DNA of 22,645 nucleotides from Paramarasmius palmivorus (lineage: Eukaryota; Basidiomycota; Agaricomycetes; Agaricales; Marasmiaceae): the NCBI GenBank assembly GCA_037176845.1, contig JAYKXP010000359.1, forward strand, positions 1-22,645. Direction: 5' to 3'. Below are positions 8,595 to 20,305 of the stretch, in pieces. How positions within the stretch are numbered: the stretch's first letter is position 1; every line of letters starts with the position of its first letter. The translations under genes were made by a program, and so were the position numbers. Below the pieces are notes generated by a model that searched no databases, was not told the origin of the DNA, and worked only from the letters and a program-made list of their open reading frames with translations.

Positions 8595-8784
8595 TTCGAT
8601 ATCACTTCTAAGACTCTCGAGTGGAGTGGGATGCGGACGGGGATTATCATTGGTTCGGTTGTCTTTGTTCTATGTCGGTGATATGTTCGTAGTCGTTGTA
8701 CTCATGGTTTCAGACACCGTTGGTGCAGTGGTTGCCCCGCTTAGTGAACGCAAACGGCTTTGGGTTCGATCCCGGGACGGTGTA
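8595..8784 (+). repeat. tRNA-Gly-like repeat unit C
   Basis: Second head-to-tail unit, homologous to 8206-8399 throughout its 5' flank and core, with a 6-bp insertion (ATTATC-type) after the GGACGGG motif. Its 3' flank (8785-8850) resembles the 3' flank of copy A. Confidence 0.75.
8714..8784 (+). pseudogene. tRNA-Gly-derived pseudogene, copy C
   Basis: A 71-nt core with a fully paired acceptor stem (ACACCGT with ACGGTGT at 8777-8783), intact box A and a box B of GGTTCGATCCC. The anticodon arm is CGCTTAGTGAACGCAAACGG: CTTAGTGA matches the stem start joined to the intron start of the tRNA at 7839, as if the anticodon loop had been deleted from the unspliced gene. No T-run terminator follows within 20 nt. 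Confidence 0.75.
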
Positions 8785-9150
8785 TAAAATCCACGCAAGG
8801 AACTTTATTCCATGCCCTTTCTAGTTCGCAAACCCGTGTGATTGCATGGTTTTTGCCAGACCAAGACATATTTATGACACTGTTGCAGGTGTCAAGATCA
8901 TTGAACCTCGTCTACGGGGATATTTTGATAGAATGTCCAAGACTGAAGTCGTATACGAACAGAACATGCTCATTGACATGGATATGTTGCACGGGCGGCT
9001 TGTATATCATTCGTTTGCGAGCCCTGCATCCTCAGCAACTGATAGGAAAATAATATTCCTTGTGCTGTAGAATATTGGTCATTTTAGATAACGCACCATA
9101 TCGGTATCCTTCCTGCTTGTGTGCCAAAAACACATCCAACTACATTCATG
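8785..9150. other. No recognisable gene
   Basis: Repeat flank up to about 8850, then sequence with two overlapping open frames of up to 97 codons (8760-9070) that show no recognisable motif. Confidence 0.4.
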
Positions 9151-9228
9151 CGCTTCGTGCAAGGCTTGAACTTGCGACGCAGCGAAAATGCAAGTCATAC
9201 GCAGCCCAACCAACTAGACCACAAGGGC
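9110..9228 (-). repeat. Minus-strand tRNA-like repeat, copy 1
   Basis: On the minus strand, 9228 to 9151 starts GCCCTTGTGGTCTAGTTGG, a good box A, and ends with a perfect T arm GCAAG-TTCAAGC-CTTGC. The acceptor strands do not pair (GCCCTTG against ACGAAGC) and the anticodon arm cannot be folded, so this is not a working tRNA. Beyond the T arm, a tail containing TTTTTGGCA (9121-9130 on the plus strand reads GTGCCAAAAA) is shared with copies 2 and 3, as expected of a short interspersed element with a tRNA-like head. Confidence 0.6.
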
Positions 9229-9379
9229 GTTGAATGCAACTTTGAACGCGTGAACGTGACAGACCGTGGGTAGAGTGACGTCATGCAGAAGTAACCCTAC
9301 GCCCTGTGCTTCTATCAGGTCATCCGTCGCTTCTTTCGCTTCTTCAACCACGACTACAACTTCCCATTCGCCGCCGCCG

Positions 9380-9530
9380 TTTTGGTTGCTTATGTTGATA
9401 ACCGCAGCTTTCTTTCTTCAACCACGATAGCTTGATGACTTGATCAGGTACGTCTCTATTAACCCTCGTTGGATTGGTTGGCTCATTGGTTGGGTTAGGT
9501 GTATTCCTCCGCGCTCCATTCGACCAACCC
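9380..9530. repeat. Imperfect direct repeat, unit 1
   Basis: Contains, in order, GGTTGCTTATGTTGAT, a CTTTCTTCAACCACGAT segment, a GGTACGTC, GATTGGTTGGCTCATTGGTT, TTAGG, TATTC and CCATTCGACCAACC. The same order recurs at 9590-9752. GGTACGT in both units looks like a splice donor. Whether this was once coding is unclear. Confidence 0.6.
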
Positions 9531-9589
9531 GAATCCTGCGCCTCCCCCGATGGTTCTACGGGAATCGGAGGTACGTCGTCTTCCTTTTT

Positions 9590-9752
9590 CTAACGACTGG
9601 TTGCTTATCTTGATCAAGTCCAGCTTCCTTCAATCATGATGGTGAACATTCTCGGTGCTGGTACGTCCTCCTTATCTTCCGTATGATTGGGTGTCTCATT
9701 GGTTGAATTAGGGCCTAGGCATATTCTACCTCGCCCTTCTATTCGACCCAAC
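9590..9752. repeat. Imperfect direct repeat, unit 2
   Basis: Second unit, about 210 bp after the first: GGTTGCTTATCTTGAT, CTTCCTTCAATCATGAT, GGTACGTC, GATTGGGTGTCTCATTGGTT, TTAGGG, TATTC and CTATTCGACCCAAC. Point differences and small indels are spread throughout, so the duplication is old. Confidence 0.6.
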
Positions 9753-10651
9753 GTCACGTAACCTGTACGTCCACCCGCCCAACGTCCAGTCCGCAGCCGT
9801 TATCATAGGAGGAACAGTTGCTGATGTTGAAAGTGGGGGAGTAGACGAAACTTGGGATGGCAGTTCGCACAGACCGATGAAGAGATGTTTTCACCTACTC
9901 CACGCCTCGGTACACATCCCCTCTATCCAAGCCGCCCATATCCTGTCAAGGACCAACGCTCTCGATCAATTATCGTTCCTACGTCACCTCAGCCGCTTTA
10001 CACCCGCTTCTCGCTACTCCACGGTCGTCGTCCGTTCGTCGTCAGGTCTCATCGTCGGTGTAGGAGGAAGAGCTGCTGGAAGGGATGAAAAGCTGCCGAA
10101 TGGAATAAGTATCGTCGATACGACGTAACGTACCTGCACCCACCACTCTGTACACTCCGGAGTTTTGAAGACACGGAAGTCGAACATGGACCATTCTCCA
10201 ATCTACGCCCCACGCTCTTCCCGCTCTCCACTACACCCCACTCCCATCTTCTCGTCCTGTGATGCAACGGGTTACATGGGTGTTCATCGACACCCCTCAC
10301 TTTTCACCCTACTCCTTCCCCGTGCCCGGTTGGATTTCGGGAAACGGTTATGATAGCAGCAGGTGCCGCCTGGGTTGGTTGAGGGGGAGAAAGGGAGGAA
10401 TTCGATGCATGCGCGACCCTTTGTTATCCCCACCTACTTCCTGCCTCATCAGTACCTTCCAGCGCGGAAGGACAGGAAGAACGACCGCAGCCGTCTCCCA
10501 CATTTGAATGAAAGGTACGTATTTCACGTTCTATATCGCGAGTTGTTTAATCTGACGATACTCGATACAGGATACTACGTGCTTGTGCCCTTTTCCACCT
10601 CCCAAGGGACGATGTGCTGGTTAGTGTGTTGCATTCTGCTGCTCGTGTATG
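9753..10651. other. No recognisable gene
   Basis: CT-rich plus strand with several overlapping open frames (up to 147 codons, 10363-10806). None shows a domain, and the longest reads straight through the tRNA-like copy D, so it is unlikely to be coding. Confidence 0.45.
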
Positions 10652-10721
10652 ACACCGTTGGTAAAGTAGTTATCACGCTTGCCCAAAGGAAGCGGCTTGG
10701 GTTCGATCCCGGAACGGTGTA
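10652..10721 (+). pseudogene. tRNA-Gly-derived pseudogene, copy D
   Basis: A 70-nt core with a fully paired acceptor stem (ACACCGT with ACGGTGT at 10714-10720), D arm GTAAAGTAGTTATCAC and box B GGTTCGATCCC. The anticodon arm CTTGCCCAAAGGAAG has one mismatch and only a five-base loop, so it carries no standard anticodon. Its flanks do not obviously match those of copies A-C. It shares the CCGGA T-stem change with them. Confidence 0.75.
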
Positions 10722-10970
10722 TATCCCAAGGGTAATAGCATTTTGCACTTTCAAATACCGAATGGAAAGGGAACCCGATACCCCTCAATTTCTGGCGTGG
10801 AAATGAATGATGCAAGTCAGACACTGCATGCTTGTTGCGTAGCCAACTACTGTGGATCCGAGGGCGCGGTGTGTTGAATCTATCGCACGGATTAGAGGTA
10901 TCCAAATTAGTAGTTATCGGGCGTTGGAGTTGTATATGAAAACAACACGCCGCAGCTGTTTTCGTTGACA
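10722..10970. other. No recognisable gene
   Basis: Intervening sequence between tRNA-like copy D and the second minus-strand tRNA-like repeat. A minus-strand open frame of 144 codons spans 10621-11055 but crosses both repeats and has no motif. Confidence 0.45.
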
Positions 10971-10989
10971 TGTGTGATTGTTTTAAATT

Positions 10990-11085
10990 CCCAAAAAATA
11001 ACCAACTCTCGACATCACATGCTCCCTGCAAGGCTTGAACTTGCGACGAACTCATAGGCCGTCTAACCCACTAGACTAGGGAGGC
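10990..11085 (-). repeat. Minus-strand tRNA-like repeat, copy 2
   Basis: Read on the minus strand from 11085: GCCTCCCTAGTCTAGTGGGTTAGAC gives a good D arm (GTCT with AGAC), and GCAAG-TTCAAGC-CTTGC is a perfect T arm. The acceptor keeps six pairs (CTCCCT with AGGGAG, 11021 side). The anticodon arm is about seven bases too short, so no anticodon can be assigned. The tail beyond the acceptor (CCCAAAAAATAACCAACT on the plus strand) resembles that of copies 1 and 3. Confidence 0.65.
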
Positions 11086-11222
11086 GTCGACATGAAGGAT
11101 ATGTAGAGTGTTGAGCTTTCTTCCTTCTACCTGCCGCTACAGGTATGTCTGTTTTATCGATTTTTTGCTTCGTTAAACTTGGCCTTCGTCAATGACGGGA
11201 ATGATATGGTTGAGAGAGGTCT

Positions 11223-11423
11223 TTATTGTACGTTCCTGGCGTACGCGATACTAGACTTCATGTCGTCGTTTGCCTTCCACAGCGAAGCGAGAACATTATC
11301 TAGCTCCTCTGATTTACAGAGCATGTGAAGATTGAAGGCGAACACACTCCATACCACGATATTCGCGTTGCCACGATTCATCTGCTCATTGTTTCGAACA
11401 ACGGTATCCCGTTTAGATGCCAA
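11223..11423 (-). other. Unassigned open frame
   Basis: A 66-codon minus-strand open frame containing KSEELDNVLASLWKANDDMK. The composition is protein-like (amphipathic, charged), but I do not recognise a family and see no splice partners. A chance frame is equally possible. Confidence 0.15.
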
Positions 11424-11475
11424 AAATGATTACTAATTTCCCTATACATGCTCCTTGCAAGGTTTGAACTTGCGC
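11420..11475 (-). repeat. Minus-strand tRNA-like repeat, copy 3 (fragment)
   Basis: Only the T arm and 3' acceptor strand survive (plus strand 11450-11475: GCTCCTTGCAAGGTTTGAAC followed by TTGCG), with the shared tail TGCCAAAAATGATTACTAA at 11419-11437. The D and anticodon parts are missing or unrecognisable. Confidence 0.55.
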
Positions 11476-12168
11476 ACTTATGTTTCTTTTCTCTCTCTTT
11501 TGGTCCGTTAACTCATCAGTTTGGTTACTAGGTGTATCTCGCTGCGTTTCATTTGACCCGACGCGTTCAACCGTACCACAAAATGAATCATAGAATGTTT
11601 CCTTCATATCAAAAGCGCCACAACAACACCGTTACACCCAATCCACTTTCATTCCAGTCGCCCTTAAAAGTCAATGACCTGCTGCTCTACTTCCTTCCCA
11701 TTAGATCGACAGTTCTGCGAGTATTCTACGATATTCATTGAGTGAAAATATCACACGAGCAACAAAGGACACATACGATCGAATCCCTCTTGCGCTGTTT
11801 CCTTCAAGGTACCATCCGCAGAGACGAGACAGTTCAATGCGATACCAATAATATCGCTAACTCTGTCAGAGCAAATGCAGTCGACGATATCGGGCATCTG
11901 GGGTTTGTTGTCGCAGTCCTATGATGAATCAGCTGTTGCGAGCAAACGATAGTGAGGGTATATATAGACCTCAAAAGCTTCACGGAAGGCGCGTTTCTCG
12001 GACTGACATGTTTGTTGGTCACCGGAGCCAGGTAGCACGGTGAAGATTTGGGCAGAGGCGTGGGCTAGGGAGGTTGAGTTTTTGGTCGGTAGGAAAATGT
12101 GTATATGGACGTACCGAGCAAAGTAAAGATAACGAGTGAGGTGGTAGGGGACTTCATTGTTAAGCCGC
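11476..12168. other. No recognisable gene
   Basis: Both strands have open frames of 60-105 codons without assignable motifs. A minus-strand stretch at about 11790-11905 reads SDIIGIALNCLVSADGTL, which looks protein-like, but I cannot connect it to a family or to a start. Confidence 0.35.
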
Positions 12169-12206
12169 AAGAGAGAGATCAAGAGAGAGAAAGAGAGAGG
12201 AAAGAG
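12169..12206. repeat. GA-rich simple repeat
   Basis: A purine tract of GAGA units with occasional A or T interruptions (GAGAGAGATCAAGAGAGAGAAAGAGAGAGGAAAG pattern across 12170-12205). Confidence 0.8.
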
Positions 12207-14639
12207 TTGATGAGGATGCCAAAATTCCGAAAACATTTTAATGCGATTCCAGGAGGTTCAGCGGATCTTGACGTTGTCATAAATGGATGCCGTGGGTTTA
12301 CCCTATATGTTGTTGATAGTAACAACGTTGACGCGGGACGAGATCATATAAACCACGCCTCAGTTCCGTTTGTACTACACGAGACATGATGCACTGTTGT
12401 GGTCCCGGTTGCAATCTATAGTCTCTCGGTATCAAAGTGGTTGTATAGGAATTGAGTCTGCTGATGGATCCCGACATCCCGACCCGATTGACAATAATCT
12501 ACCTTTACTGCCTCGTTCGACGATCCCTAAGGACTCGAGATCGACATTCGGTGAAGGAAGGACTTTCATTACATCCTATAGAGTCTACAAACTATTCCCT
12601 TGCAGGTGTAATGGCCGCTCAGGTTGATGACGGCAGTGGCGTGGTAATACATTGATGGCAATTCCCGATTTTCATGTTCCCAACTACTCCCGCTGACGAT
12701 CACCAGTCATATCAAGCCATCAACGCCAACGATGAGGAAGAAAGATGTTCTCAAGGATGTTCGCAGGCATTGCAAGTTTTCAGACTTATATTGGTAAAAA
12801 CTTCATATTTGGTAGTGTTACTCAGCCGTTACTCAAGAATATCGTGGCACGAGCAGGACGCAATCTCAAACATTTTGATTTCTTAACGAACAGCACTCAA
12901 ATTCCGGGCTCGGGCGTTACGTGATCCCGAGAGTAATTCCCGTAGTGCTATTCGCCCGCCACTGATTCCAGGCTCATCTGCCAAATATCATGCCCGTGGT
13001 CATTGATAGGAAACGTAAAATCCCAGGTTTGTAAAATCTATGAAGAATCATGCTTCTCGGATATATGGGAGGTCGAGAAGATTAGACCGAAGTCTGATCA
13101 GATGGATAACAAGCAGAGGGAACAGTGCGTTGCCGTAGTAGAATAGTGAGTTTGAAGCAGTGTTGGGTGCCTATCTGTAGTCCTTGTACTCTTTCATTAA
13201 ATCCTGTTATGTGAGTCCTGTTTGTTCCCGTGTAACAGGCCACCCAACCATCAAATTTCGATCCACAGCGAACAAGAACACCCGCATATGAGGATATCAT
13301 CCACAACCAATATTTATCTTATTGAAAGCGATCACCATCGTTCTTGGCATATTCGGCACGTTTGCATTTCTCCTTGACAAGGAGCTGAGTTCGTACTCAC
13401 CCCAGTAACATTCCCTTCTGCCCGAGTCGCCTTTGTGCTACCCATAGGAACGGTAAATGAAAGCAAAAACGTGGTTGCAGAAGAATGTGCGTTCGGGACA
13501 ATCGTGTTATTTAGTGCTAAAATCGTGCGTTTTATTCGTGTTCTTCCTCTGCAATTGCTCACTGATTCGAGGATGCAGTTTGCGAATTAAAACTATGGAC
13601 AGCTCTGTATCACCCAGCTCGGACTAGTGTTTGTATGTGTTCAACACGTAATGCTATTGGTACTGCGTTGAACTGCACAGTGGGTGTGGATAACGAGGTT
13701 CTAACTGACCACTGGCAGGCTGAAGTGCCGTTGGATGGTACACATACGTCGGTGTCGCCAAATTGACGCATCCCAAATGAGTGTAGGGACTGGGCGGGTA
13801 AGATAATGCAGCGAGCATTGCTCCCTTGGCCGAGTCAGTAGGAACTTCTGGGTGCGGACAGGTTGTTTCCTTTCCCTGAGTTCTCAGCTTCACATACGGA
13901 TAACGCATCGCACAGTCGTTTCAACGTTGTTGATTCATGTGCTATCCGTAACGTGGGCGGCGCGTGTAGGTATGTACTTTGAGATATCACATCGAAAATC
14001 AGAATGAGATAGCCGGGGGCGGTGCACTGGCTCGATTCATCACATCTAGGATCAAGTCGCATCCTGTCAAGTGAACAGGTTGTGAACGGGCTCATCAGAT
14101 TTCGGACCTTGCCATGGATGGGATTTTTAGCGCCGGGATTAGGCGCTCGAGGTTTCGATACGTACCGTTCTAACTCCTAAAATTTAGCTAGAATCCTGAC
14201 ACGAAGTTATTCCATTGAAATCAACATCAAAGCACGCTGGATTGTAAGCTCGGTCCTTGAACGTTCGCTCACTATCAAATATTGAATAGCCAATATGGGT
14301 GAATGCAGCTAGTTGACATGTAATTCCCCAAGTATCAAATGTTCTATGTAAGGTGCGTATTCTATTCGCCACTCAAGCTGACGAGGGCTGTATTCTTGTA
14401 CTGCAAATTACAAGGAAAAATAGGGAATAGACCTCTAAGCAAGAAGGAGTGGAGTGAGCAGTTGGTACGAGTTTAAGTATCGGAAGTATCCTAACCATAT
14501 CTATCACTTTCGTTTGAACTCGAGCGTGAGTGATAAGGCTATGAATATCGTGACTTCAATATGACCATAGTCTGCATCTACAGCCGGCTATATGTAGTGT
14601 AGCCCACTTCTCGTATTCCAAGCGTCAAGCTCCAGCCAG
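12207..14639. other. No recognisable gene (2.4 kb)
   Basis: Open frames on both strands are all under 90 codons and end without plausible splice continuation. Minus-strand frames at 13332-13562, 13654-13908 and 13835-14095 lie in series and contain S/T/P-rich stretches. They could be scraps of one decayed gene, but nothing identifies it. A weak echo of the 1033/7690 repeat (GTAAAATC...GGAGGTCGAGAAGA) is seen at about 13016-13083. Confidence 0.4.
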
Positions 14640-14863
14640 GAGTCCATACTCAGGGGAGACTCGATGGGTCGTGAACTCGTGACTCGAAATCGCCGAGATC
14701 AGTTATCTCACCGGCCGCAGGCCGTGTGATGTCATACGCATCAAGCAAAAATTTGGCCGAGTACAAGACTACGACGACCGCGCAGCGGTCCCACTGCGCG
14801 AAGCGCCCCATAGCTCCCCTACGCTGAGCGCAGCGAAGCGTTAGTTAGGGGTTCGGGGTTAGA

Positions 14864-14951
14864 GGGGGGGGTGCAGGGGGGGGAACGCCCCCGCAAGAAG
14901 GGTTAGGGGATTGAAGATATTTATAAGGGGGGGTGCGGGGGGGAACGCCCC
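14864..14951. repeat. Two G-tract/C-tract hairpin repeats
   Basis: 14864-14892 and 14927-14951 both have the form G7 (or more)-TGC(A)-G7 (or more)-AACGCCCC. Each can fold as a hairpin (GGGG with CCCC), and the G runs could form quadruplexes. The 34 bases between them include GGGTTAGGGG. Confidence 0.7.
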
Positions 14952-14955
14952 GTGG

Positions 14956-14980
14956 TTAGGGGTTAGGGTTAGGGATTAGG
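14956..14980 (+). repeat. Telomere-like TTAGGG tract
   Basis: TTAGGGG-TTAGGG-TTAGGG-ATTAGG, about four units with imperfect phasing. TTAGGG is the telomere repeat of most basidiomycetes. Further single TTAGGGG units lie at about 14845 and 14902. Confidence 0.7.
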
Positions 14981-15071
14981 CTTCCATGTATGTTAGAAGC
15001 TAAAATACAGCAGAATAGCTCAGAAAATGTAGGTATAACTAGGTGGAAATAGGTTTTGACGACGCGACGCG

Positions 15072-15215
15072 TCGTGTCAGGTGAGCGGAAGAATGATGTC
15101 ATTACGGTGATCTCGCCGTTATCTCTTATCAGTTCACGACCCATCGAGTCTGTACTCGTCCATACTGGGTATCACCGTAGATTAATGACATCATTGTCCC
15201 ACTCACCTGACACGA
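15072..15215. repeat. Inverted repeat (fold-back arms)
   Basis: The left arm 15072-15111 starts TCGTGTCAGGTGAG and includes AATGATGTCATTA and CGGTGAT. The right arm 15171-15215 is its near-complete reverse complement (ATCACCGTA...TAATGACATCATT...CTCACCTGACACGA). They differ by one 5-nt indel and a few substitutions, and the loop is 59 nt. Confidence 0.85.
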
Positions 15216-15236
15216 TCCAGAACAACGTCACTTGTG

Positions 15237-15252
15237 CCTAACCCTAAACCCT
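15237..15252 (-). repeat. Telomere-like motif, reverse orientation
   Basis: CCTAACCCTAAACCCTA: about two and a half CCCTAA units, opposite in orientation to the tract at 14956-14980. Confidence 0.6.
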
Positions 15253-15255
15253 ACT

Positions 15256-17166
15256 CTGGCCCATCGTCTTTTCTTCCTCAACCCACGATGACCTTCTTGA
15301 TTTCTTTTGGCTATGAACGAGTGCTTCATTGGGCCAACGCTACCCAACGCGCACAACGCTCGATATCGACACCGGACCACTGTCCTAACGCTATCACACG
15401 TCAACCCGTTTGGTACACATCCATATCAAAAGTTCTCAAATGCGCGCATTGCGGTCCCATGGTATAGAGTCTGGCAGGAGCTCAAAGAAAAGTGATCGAA
15501 GAAATACGGATTCTGCCTATCTTCGCCCATCTGCACCATAGCTCATCCACGTCATCATTTAAATCACCGGCACTTCTTTCTCAGTTCCCCTTCGTTTTTC
15601 ATCGTTTTGGACGCCCAAAGCCATACATACAATCACGTCTTGGTTGTCTTGCTTCCTGTCCCACACAATACCTACGCTTGCACCGGGTCGAGAGGCCATG
15701 TTGTATGGATTCCTGATAAAGGTTGTGAGAAAGAAGTAGGAGAGGTATTTGCTTATATCCAACCTGTACTTCCTTTCTCCATTCGTACCCCACACCAACG
15801 ATACCCACTCCACTCGACCGAATGGACCAAGACGAAAGTCAGAAACGCTACCTGCCTACGCACCTACAGAGCATCAATTACAACGGAGTACGTTGGATGA
15901 ACGGGAGAATGGTTGGAGGGAGAGAGTAAAGATGAGGGGGTAGAAGATGAGGGATCATGGAAGGTTCTTCCCAATGGTGCGTTGTGTCGTTGCCTCCCCA
16001 AAATTGTGATACCGACTACTCCTTCAGATGGTGTCTGCCTGTTTCTCCATTGACATCTGGACCTTCGCCGTAATACACATTGGCCTTCATCATTCTCGAC
16101 ACCAGGAGCCGCCCGTTGTTTGGTGGTTCCTTATGCCGTTCAGCACTCGCACCCGCATATGTGAAGCCTAGCCGTCAAGCTATTTCGATCCCCACTCGTG
16201 ACATCAGGCACAATACCAAAGCCTGTTCCGTCTTCACAATACACTTGTCCTTGGGCACTGCTACTCGTGGCGTAGTACTTAATGCAATCGTTGTATCATA
16301 GGTCACTCATCCGATTCAAACTTGTAGCCTCAGTTGAGGATTGATCTACCTTGGCTGTCCCTGGGTCAAATCCACTAAATTTCGCGAACGGTTCACGGAC
16401 ATCTGGGTAGATAGTTTTCAGATACTTGTAGGATGTTTGCTTGTCATCCTTTTGACGGTCAGATTATCCCGCTGTGACTCATACTTTTTCAAAGGCAAAG
16501 ATCTCGCCCGAGGCACATGCCCTGACGAGCGCTTGAACTTTCTGGTGAAACCTCGTCAAACAAGGATGGGTAATGGTCATGAGGAATGGCATTTGCCTCA
16601 TGATCTTGTTCCTAACCCCTGCGTTTGCTACTCGTGTAATCTTAAGTGCTCAAATTAGCTGTTCCATTAGATTTGGGGTCTGGATTGCTAACATACACAT
16701 GTTCAGGATTTCATTCTCGTATGCGCGTCTCGGACAACTTGTTCGATCGTATTTTTGGCAGGAGAAATGTCCTTTCCGAACTTGGATGCCACCTCTGTGT
16801 GATACCGAGATTGAGGTCGGTATCAGTGCCCTTTCTATATTCACGTCTTGGTGAGTGGAAATCGGGGTCTGTAAAGCGCTGGGCCTTTTGGTGAACATGA
16901 CTAACTCATGCCAATCGCTTCAAAGATCAAACACGTCTCGTGTCACGGCTTAGAACATGGAACGATATCAGAATTTTACTTTGTCTAAGGGCCCACGCAC
17001 GCTCCATCACGATATCGCCTTTCCCTTATCTATGTCAGCCGGTCTCAAATGAAGATTGGGGTGAAGATCACGTCTTGACTGCAAGAAAGTTCTACCAGCT
17101 GTTGTTGCTGTTCTATTCCTACGCTCAAACGTACTCACCAGATCCCTGGACTTCCAATCGTCTCAT
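15256..17166. other. No recognisable gene (1.9 kb)
   Basis: Plus- and minus-strand open frames reach about 105 codons (e.g. 16341-16658 plus, 15559-15813 minus). None has a recognisable domain, signal peptide or consistent splice structure. A purine-rich stretch lies at about 15895-15965. Confidence 0.4.
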
Positions 17167-17202
17167 GTACGTCTCTCCTCGGTTACTAACGAGATCCGAC
17201 AG
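17167..17202 (+). other. Possible 36-nt intron
   Basis: GTACGT donor, TTACTAAC branch-point consensus and a GACAG acceptor, all within 36 nt. The flanking sequence (about 17040-17166 and 17203-17240) is open in usable frames but unidentified. 36 nt is very short even for fungi, so it may be coincidence. Confidence 0.3.
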
Positions 17203-19985
<2,783 letters not shown>

Positions 19986-20305
19986 CCCCGCATTCGCTGA
20001 ATGCCATTGAACATCAAGCCGCATATCGCCTTCCACTAAATCCGTAATTACAGGGAGCAGAGCAGGAAGTAAGAAGTGCGAATATGCCCTGCTGGACTCA
20101 ACGGCCATACCCAAAGCAGACCTTGAATAGGGATTGATTCAAGTTGACCCCCATTTGAGTAAATCGTTTTCGACCAATTTCCGTGACCGTCTCTGAAGCG
20201 GGGAAGCAAGACGATAGCTGCTAGTACTTGAGTCTCGTCAATATCTTCCTGGATCTTCGGGCTTGACTAAAGCTCCATTATCTGAACCATGGAGTTGCGC
20301 AACAT
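19986..20305 (-). other. Possible truncated coding sequence next to the poly-G tract
   Basis: On the minus strand a frame reads through VESSRAYSHFLLPALLPVI and TDLVEGDMRLDVQWH (about 20100-20000) and then runs into the poly-G tract as proline codons. The stretch looks protein-like but is unassigned. If the poly-G is an artefact, the true downstream sequence of this frame is missing. Confidence 0.25.

Larger units (their letters stand above)
14640..15255. mobile_element. Fold-back element with telomere-like motifs
   Basis: About 600 bp organised by inverted repeats. A 20-nt stretch GACTCGATGGGTCGTGAACT at 14658-14677 has its exact reverse complement at 15131-15150. A second, longer pair (15072-15111 against 15171-15215) surrounds it. 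Between the outer arms lie GCGC-rich hairpins (14778-14840) and two G-rich/C-rich hairpin repeats. TTAGGG-type motifs point inward from the left (14956-14980), and CCTAACCCTAAACCCTA closes the right (15237-15252). No open frame is long enough for a transposase. It could be a non-autonomous fold-back transposon or an interstitial telomere remnant. I see no target-site duplication. Confidence 0.5.

Noticed and set aside
9151..9228. Functional minus-strand tRNA gene
   Set aside because: Only the T arm and box A are good. The acceptor strands do not pair and the anticodon arm cannot be folded.
10363..10806. 147-codon open frame
   Set aside because: It reads across the tRNA-like copy D and its flanks and shows no domain, so it is a chance frame.
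13016..13083. Third copy of the 1033/7690 dispersed repeat
   Set aside because: Only short pieces match (GTAAAATC, GAGGTCGAGAAGA). Not enough to call without an alignment score.
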